Origin: an uncultured Eggerthellaceae bacterium
GTDB taxonomy: Bacteria; Actinomycetota; Coriobacteriia; Coriobacteriales; Eggerthellaceae
NCBI GenBank assembly: GCA_910577495.1
Contig: CAJTML010000014.1
Location: 1-26,994 of the forward strand
Direction of reading: 5' to 3'
DNA: 26,994 nucleotides
Below the pieces are notes generated by a model, which worked only from the letters and a program-made list of their open reading frames with translations, searched no databases and had not been told where the DNA came from. Of this stretch, positions 23,179 to 26,994 are shown piece by piece. Position 1 is the first letter of the stretch; each line of letters starts with the position of its first letter. The position numbers and the translations under genes are program-made.

Positions 23179-23556
23179 ATGGGAGCTTTTAAATTAGGCA
23201 AAATGACAATTTCCGGTTTGTTTAAGCAGCCTGAAACCGTTCAGTATCCCGTTCAGACAAAAACGCCTCCAGCTGGTCTGAAAGGACACGTGGTCAATGA
23301 CGTCAGCAACTGCATTTTATGCGGCATTTGTCAGAAGCGTTGCCCCTGTAGCGCCATTGAGGTGAGCAAGGCTGATCGAACCTGGTCAATTGATCGATTC
23401 CGCTGCATCCAGTGCGGAAGTTGCGTTCGCGAATGCCCGAAGAGCTGCCTTACCATGGAGCCAACCTATGCAGCATGCTCAACGGCAAAGCACGTTGACG
23501 TCTTTGAGGTTCCTGAGCAACAAAAATCTGAAGAAGTAATTAAGACTGAAGTGTAA
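23179..23556 (+). CDS. echF: Ech hydrogenase subunit F (NuoI-like 2x[4Fe-4S] ferredoxin subunit)
   Basis: 125 residues from ATG 23179, after TAGGAGG. Two ferredoxin motifs are visible: CILCGICQKRCP and CIQCGSCVRECP, each C-x2-C-x2-C-x3-C-P. It passes electrons from soluble ferredoxin to EchC. A Glu/Lys-rich C-terminal tail (EVPEQQKSEEVIKTEV) ends the protein. It is the last gene of the operon, 5 bases after echE, with a terminator about 70 bases downstream. Confidence 0.95.
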   Translation: MGAFKLGKMTISGLFKQPETVQYPVQTKTPPAGLKGHVVNDVSNCILCGICQKRCPCSAIEVSKADRTWSIDRFRCIQCGSCVRECPKSCLTMEPTYAACSTAKHVDVFEVPEQQKSEEVIKTEV

Positions 23557-23577
23557 AGATTTCAGCACCACGAAACC

Positions 23578-23586
23578 TGGTAAAAT
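23578..23586 (+). promoter_or_regulatory. Possible extended -10 promoter for pgsA
   Basis: TGGTAAAAT fits the extended -10 pattern (TGn plus TAAAAT) 22 bases after the echF stop. It would start transcription at about 23592, upstream of the hairpin terminator at 23627. No clear -35 is seen. Confidence 0.4.
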
Positions 23587-23626
23587 GGCAAGGCACGCAA
23601 GCGTCTTGTGCATTTGAAAACACATA

Positions 23627-23663
23627 AGAGCCGCCTGCTTTTATGCAAGCGGCTCTCTTTTTT
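23627..23663 (+). terminator. Terminator after the ech operon, in front of pgsA
   Basis: AGAGCCGC (23627-23634) pairs with GCGGCTCT (23649-23656), extended inward by TGC/GCA across one mismatch, with loop TTTTAT, and followed by CTTTTTT. It is a strong intrinsic terminator only about 31 bases before the pgsA start. Confidence 0.9.
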
Positions 23664-23693
23664 GAAGCATATAAGGTATCGAAGGGCATATTC

Positions 23694-24365
23694 ATGGTCA
23701 GCAGCCAGCACACAACCGCATCACCAGAGATTGTCTCCAACCGTATTTTTACGGCTGCTAACGTGATCTCATTTTTGCGCTTATGCCTGGTTCCGGTGTT
23801 TTTCGTACTGCTCTTCAATGACCAAAACATTGCAGCTACGCTCGTTTTTGCTGTGGCTGCGGCAACTGACTTTCTGGATGGTCAAATTGCTCGCCGCACG
23901 CACACGGTTAGCAAGCTTGGACAACTCCTTGACCCAGCGGTTGACCGCATTCTGATGGTGTCTGGTGTGCTCGGCGTCTTTTTGATGGGACGCATTCCGG
24001 TGTGGATTATCATTTTGGTGGTTGCTCGTGATCTGTTTTTGCTGGTCGGTGGCGGTATTATTCTCAGAAAATATCGCATTCGTGTACCGGTTATCTATGC
24101 AGGTAAATTCGCCACTACCTTTTTGTTCGTCGGATTTGCAGGTCTGTTGCTCAATATGCCCCTCATTCCAGGATTAGGCATTGTTGATGTTTCGTGGTTG
24201 CCAGGATTCAATGCGCAAAGCTGTTCGTGGGGCATTTGGTTTGTCTATGTCGGACTGATTTTGGCCATTATTACAACCATATACTATTGCGTTGCAGCGT
24301 ACCGACAGCTCAAGGTGGCAAAAGCACAGCAAGCAACTGACTCGCATGTGGCGCGAGGTGCATAG
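23694..24365 (+). CDS. pgsA: CDP-diacylglycerol-glycerol-3-phosphate 3-phosphatidyltransferase-like protein
   Basis: 223 residues from ATG 23694, preceded by GAAGGG; an in-frame ATG at 23643 falls inside the terminator. The CDP-alcohol phosphatidyltransferase signature D-x2-DG-x2-AR-x8-G-x3-D-x3-D is complete: D59, D62, G63, A66, R67, G76, D80, D84. About 5-6 membrane segments. Such enzymes make phosphatidylglycerol phosphate; related members make cardiolipin or phosphatidylinositol phosphate, so the exact product is not fixed. vanW follows 5 bases later. Confidence 0.85.
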   Translation: MVSSQHTTASPEIVSNRIFTAANVISFLRLCLVPVFFVLLFNDQNIAATLVFAVAAATDFLDGQIARRTHTVSKLGQLLDPAVDRILMVSGVLGVFLMGRIPVWIIILVVARDLFLLVGGGIILRKYRIRVPVIYAGKFATTFLFVGFAGLLLNMPLIPGLGIVDVSWLPGFNAQSCSWGIWFVYVGLILAIITTIYYCVAAYRQLKVAKAQQATDSHVARGA

Positions 24366-24370
24366 CCGGT

Positions 24371-26524
24371 ATGCCCACGAAACGCAGCACTCAAAAACCC
24401 AAACCATCAGTTAAAAAGCAAGCAACTCAAACAACAGCTAAAAAGGCATCGCAACAGGCGCGCAAAAAAGCACCTGCCACACAAGCACGCAAAACGGTAG
24501 CTGCAAAGAAAAAAGCGGCTTCGCATACGCTTGTTAAGACGCGTCAAAAACGACTCAAGATTGCTCTTGTGGCTGCTGGGATAGTTGTGGCGCTCATTGG
24601 TGCTGCCTTAGGGTTTGATTATGCGCAAAACGTCAATCGCGCGTATCCTGGCGTATATGTTGGTGATATCGCAGTGGGCGGGAAGACGCGCGCAGAAATT
24701 GAACAACTCATCACTGAGCGCTACGCCAACAATCTCGGTGATACTCCTATTTCGGTATATGCATCCGAAGACGCCATGGCACAGGTAAGCCCAGATGAAG
24801 AATACCAAGACGCACTGCTTGCTGAGCAGATTAGTGTGGAAGAGGCGCAAAGCTCAAAACAGGTGTGGCAATCCAGCACGCACGATTTACAGGCGTCAAT
24901 TGATGTTGCCGGTTTAGCAGATGCCGCTCTTGCGGTCGGTCGAGAAGACGGTGGCCTGATCGCCAGGCTTGATGCGGCACAAAACACCTACACCATTAAT
25001 GTTGCTATCTCTTACGATCAAGCTGCGATTTCTGCGCTAGTGGACTCAATTAATGCCACCCTTGGAACACCACTCATTGAAAGCGGAATCATGATAGAAA
25101 ATGGCGTTGCCTATCCCTTTGAGGGTCAAAGTGGCTATCTTGTCTCTGACACACACTTTGAGCAGGAGTTGACAACGCATCTGCTTACCACCCGCGATGA
25201 GCCTGTCGCATTAGTAGCGCGCCTTGAGGATGCACCAGTTCATATCACCTATGAGCAGGCCCAAAAGGTAGCTGAAGAAGTTACGTATGCTGTCAGCGGA
25301 GGCGTGGTATTTCAAAGCAATGGAGTTGGGGTTCCTTTTTCCTTTGTTGAGCTTGGATCATGGGTTCGCGCAACCGCTGAAGAAACCGATGGCGGCTGGG
25401 TGCTTCGCCCTACACTCGATAGCGAAAAAGTACACGACGCCATCGTTTCGCAAGCTGGGAAGTTTGATTACGAAAAGCCTTCTACAGTGCATTTTGTTGA
25501 TACCGATACCGACCAGGTAAAAGTTGAGGCTGGCGAAACGACGTCACTTCCGGTAACTTCAAGTGCTATCTCCTCGCTTGATGAAGCTTTGTTTGGCTCA
25601 GATGGCAAAGCGTATCAGCAGCCAGAACAGCCCGCATCAGCGGTTTATGTCGAGCTGCCATTTGAGGATACCACCAGCGCCTTTACCCTTGATGAAGCTA
25701 TTGATCATGGACTCATCTGTGTGATCTCAAGCTTTACAACCACCTACAATACTGGCGCGGGCACTGAGAATCGAAACCACAACATAGAGCGCGTATCGGC
25801 ATTTCTCAATAACTCAGTTATTCCGTCGCAAGGCAGTTGGTCATTTAACGGGACTGCGGGTGAATGTAGCGAAGCAACAGGGTTTTTAGACGCTGGTGCT
25901 ATTGTTGATGGTGAATATGCTTCTGAGTTTGGCGGCGGTATTTGTCAGGTTGCCACAACGGTCTTTAATGCGGTTTTTGAATCCGGTTTTCCCATTGATA
26001 GGCGTTTTAATCACAGTCTCTATATTGCCAGCTATCCAGCAGGGCGCGATGCAGCGGTCAGCTGGCCAGATCTTGATTTCGTATGGACCAATGATTCAAG
26101 CAGCGAAGTTTTGCTGACGGTTGTCTGCGATAACGGAGCCCTCACTGCAACGCTTTACGGTGTTGATCCAGGTTACACCGTCACCTCAGAAACAGGGGAG
26201 TGGGAGCAGGGCGAAAAATTCAAGACGCGCACCGAAGTTGACGAAACGCTTGCGCCGAATACCAGTTATACGAAAACGCGTGGCGTAGACGGTAGTAAAA
26301 TCTCAGTAACCCGATCAGTGATGGATGAGAAGGGTGCGCTTGTTCGCCAAGATTTGTTCGTCTCAGTGTACGACCCAGTAACTGAGGTGTTGGTAGAAGG
26401 CCCCAAAGATGATGACGCTGATAGTGAGGAAGAGCAATCAGCTTCATCATCTCCATCACCTGATCAATCACAAACCGGGGGCGTGTCTGATGAAGCGCAA
26501 TCACAAGCTGGACACGAATCGTAA
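24371..26524 (+). CDS. Membrane-anchored VanW-domain protein with Lys-rich N-terminal tail
   Basis: 717 residues. Residues 1-63 carry 21 Lys/Arg and no Asp/Glu, in KKA-type repeats like a histone H1 tail. One membrane segment (63-83) follows, and by the positive-inside rule the tail is cytoplasmic. The outside part has PYPGVYVGDIAVGGKT-like peptidoglycan-binding-type domains (about 90-390) and a VanW domain (about 436-580) with SFTTTYNTG, NRNHNIERV and FGGGICQVATTVFNAVF. A Gly/Thr-rich domain and an acidic Ser-rich tail (DDDADSEEEQ) end the protein. VanW proteins occur with glycopeptide resistance genes and in many Gram-positive surface proteins without them; function is unproven. No vanHAX genes are present, so resistance should not be inferred. 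Confidence 0.88.
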   Translation: MPTKRSTQKPKPSVKKQATQTTAKKASQQARKKAPATQARKTVAAKKKAASHTLVKTRQKRLKIALVAAGIVVALIGAALGFDYAQNVNRAYPGVYVGDIAVGGKTRAEIEQLITERYANNLGDTPISVYASEDAMAQVSPDEEYQDALLAEQISVEEAQSSKQVWQSSTHDLQASIDVAGLADAALAVGREDGGLIARLDAAQNTYTINVAISYDQAAISALVDSINATLGTPLIESGIMIENGVAYPFEGQSGYLVSDTHFEQELTTHLLTTRDEPVALVARLEDAPVHITYEQAQKVAEEVTYAVSGGVVFQSNGVGVPFSFVELGSWVRATAEETDGGWVLRPTLDSEKVHDAIVSQAGKFDYEKPSTVHFVDTDTDQVKVEAGETTSLPVTSSAISSLDEALFGSDGKAYQQPEQPASAVYVELPFEDTTSAFTLDEAIDHGLICVISSFTTTYNTGAGTENRNHNIERVSAFLNNSVIPSQGSWSFNGTAGECSEATGFLDAGAIVDGEYASEFGGGICQVATTVFNAVFESGFPIDRRFNHSLYIASYPAGRDAAVSWPDLDFVWTNDSSSEVLLTVVCDNGALTATLYGVDPGYTVTSETGEWEQGEKFKTRTEVDETLAPNTSYTKTRGVDGSKISVTRSVMDEKGALVRQDLFVSVYDPVTEVLVEGPKDDDADSEEEQSASSSPSPDQSQTGGVSDEAQSQAGHES

Positions 26525-26550
26525 CAGAGTTTGAGGAGAGAGAGGCAACC

Positions 26551-26994
26551 GTGTATTTTCAACCTGAAATTGAAACCATGCCCCGCGATGAGTTGCGCGA
26601 GATGCAACTGGAACGCATGAAGCAAAGCTTTCGCCATGCATATGACAATGTTGAGCATTATCGCGAAACGTTTGCTGAGGCAGGGGTGACGCCTGACGAT
26701 CTTGAAACATTTGACGATTTGACGAAGTTCCCGTTTTTGACGAAGCAAGACATGCGCGATGCCTATCCTACTAAGCTTTTTGCGGTACCCAATCAAGACG
26801 TTGCCCGCATTCACGCTTCATCTGGTACTACCGGTCAAGCAACCGTTGTTGGCCACACAGCCGAAGACCTCAAAAACTGGGGCGATTGTTTTGCGCGCGG
26901 CATTGGCATGGTTGGCGGCACGGCTGATTCCACCATCCAGGTTTCCTATGGTTATGGCCTGTTCACGGGCGGCTTGGGTGCTCATGCTGGTGGC
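26551..26994 (+). CDS. paaK: Phenylacetate-CoA ligase, N-terminal part (truncated by window end)
   Basis: 148 residues visible from GTG 26551, with GAGGAGAG upstream, open at the right edge. The N-terminal part (ERMKQSFRHAYDNVEHYRE, FDDLTKFPFLTKQDMRDAYP) and the ATP-binding loop SSGTTGQATVVG are typical of AMP-forming phenylacetate-CoA ligases. In anaerobes these often act with indolepyruvate:ferredoxin oxidoreductase on aromatic acids, and some work on other aryl acids. The gap to vanW is 26 bases without a terminator, so it may share that transcript. Confidence 0.9.
   Translation, partial: MYFQPEIETMPRDELREMQLERMKQSFRHAYDNVEHYRETFAEAGVTPDDLETFDDLTKFPFLTKQDMRDAYPTKLFAVPNQDVARIHASSGTTGQATVVGHTAEDLKNWGDCFARGIGMVGGTADSTIQVSYGYGLFTGGLGAHAGG

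Noticed and set aside
18181..23556. Reading the cluster as respiratory complex I
   Set aside because: The large subunit keeps all four Ni-binding cysteines, only one antiporter-like subunit is present, and NuoA, J, K, M, N, E, F and G are missing.
24371..26524. VanW as evidence of vancomycin resistance
   Set aside because: No vanH, vanA/B, vanX, vanR or vanS gene is nearby, and VanW domains are common in Gram-positive surface proteins of susceptible bacteria.

Overview
The window is a chromosomal stretch of roughly 50% GC (estimated by eye), gene-dense and made mostly of core housekeeping genes. Several features point to an anaerobic actinobacterium of the class Coriobacteriia. These are a CGAAC-N4-GTTCG type SOS box, the lexA / small ORF / nrdR order known from Actinobacteria, a VanW-domain cell-surface protein, an Ech-type energy-converting hydrogenase, and no sign of aerobic respiration. 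An asaccharolytic Eggerthellaceae member such as Cryptobacterium would fit, but genus assignment is a guess. No insertion sequence, prophage or CRISPR array was seen.

Layout. 1-1530: the C-terminal end of miaA, then hflX. 1527-4910: the SOS locus. lexA lies on the minus strand. A divergent control region with two good LexA boxes and one degenerate box separates it from a 73-residue single-pass membrane protein, followed by nrdR, dut and dinB and closed by a bidirectional hairpin terminator. 4956-5840: a DegV fatty-acid-binding protein (minus). 6082-10505: ileS, lspA and an RluA-family pseudouridine synthase, tightly packed. 10506-11267: a CmpB-like membrane protein (minus). 11369-13605: ferrochelatase and coaBC. 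13678-13800: tRNA-Pro(GGG) and a strong terminator. 13820-14239: a DUF454 membrane protein (minus). 14543-16420: a low-molecular-weight protein tyrosine phosphatase and a baeRF-type release-factor homologue with an unusual structured leader. 16553-18046: a MATE exporter. 18181-23556: a six-gene echABCDEF operon. 23694-26524: pgsA and a VanW-domain protein. 26551 to the end: the start of a phenylacetate-CoA ligase.

How the genes work together. The SOS block groups the repressor, a probable damage-induced division regulator, dNTP-pool control (NrdR, dUTPase) and translesion polymerase IV. With no terminator before 4881, all could be raised together on DNA damage. The Ech complex would oxidise reduced ferredoxin, evolve H2 and pump ions. 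The aryl-CoA ligase downstream hints at aromatic amino acid fermentation as a ferredoxin source, but the oxidoreductase genes that would prove this lie outside the window.

The two most interesting items are both regulatory or small. One is the small membrane ORF in the position held by yneA, divS and chiZ in other bacteria, with LexA boxes built into its promoter but no LysM domain. The other is the baeRF leader, where an 11-base anti-Shine-Dalgarno segment can fold back on a near-perfect Shine-Dalgarno sequence around a GAAA-capped hairpin.
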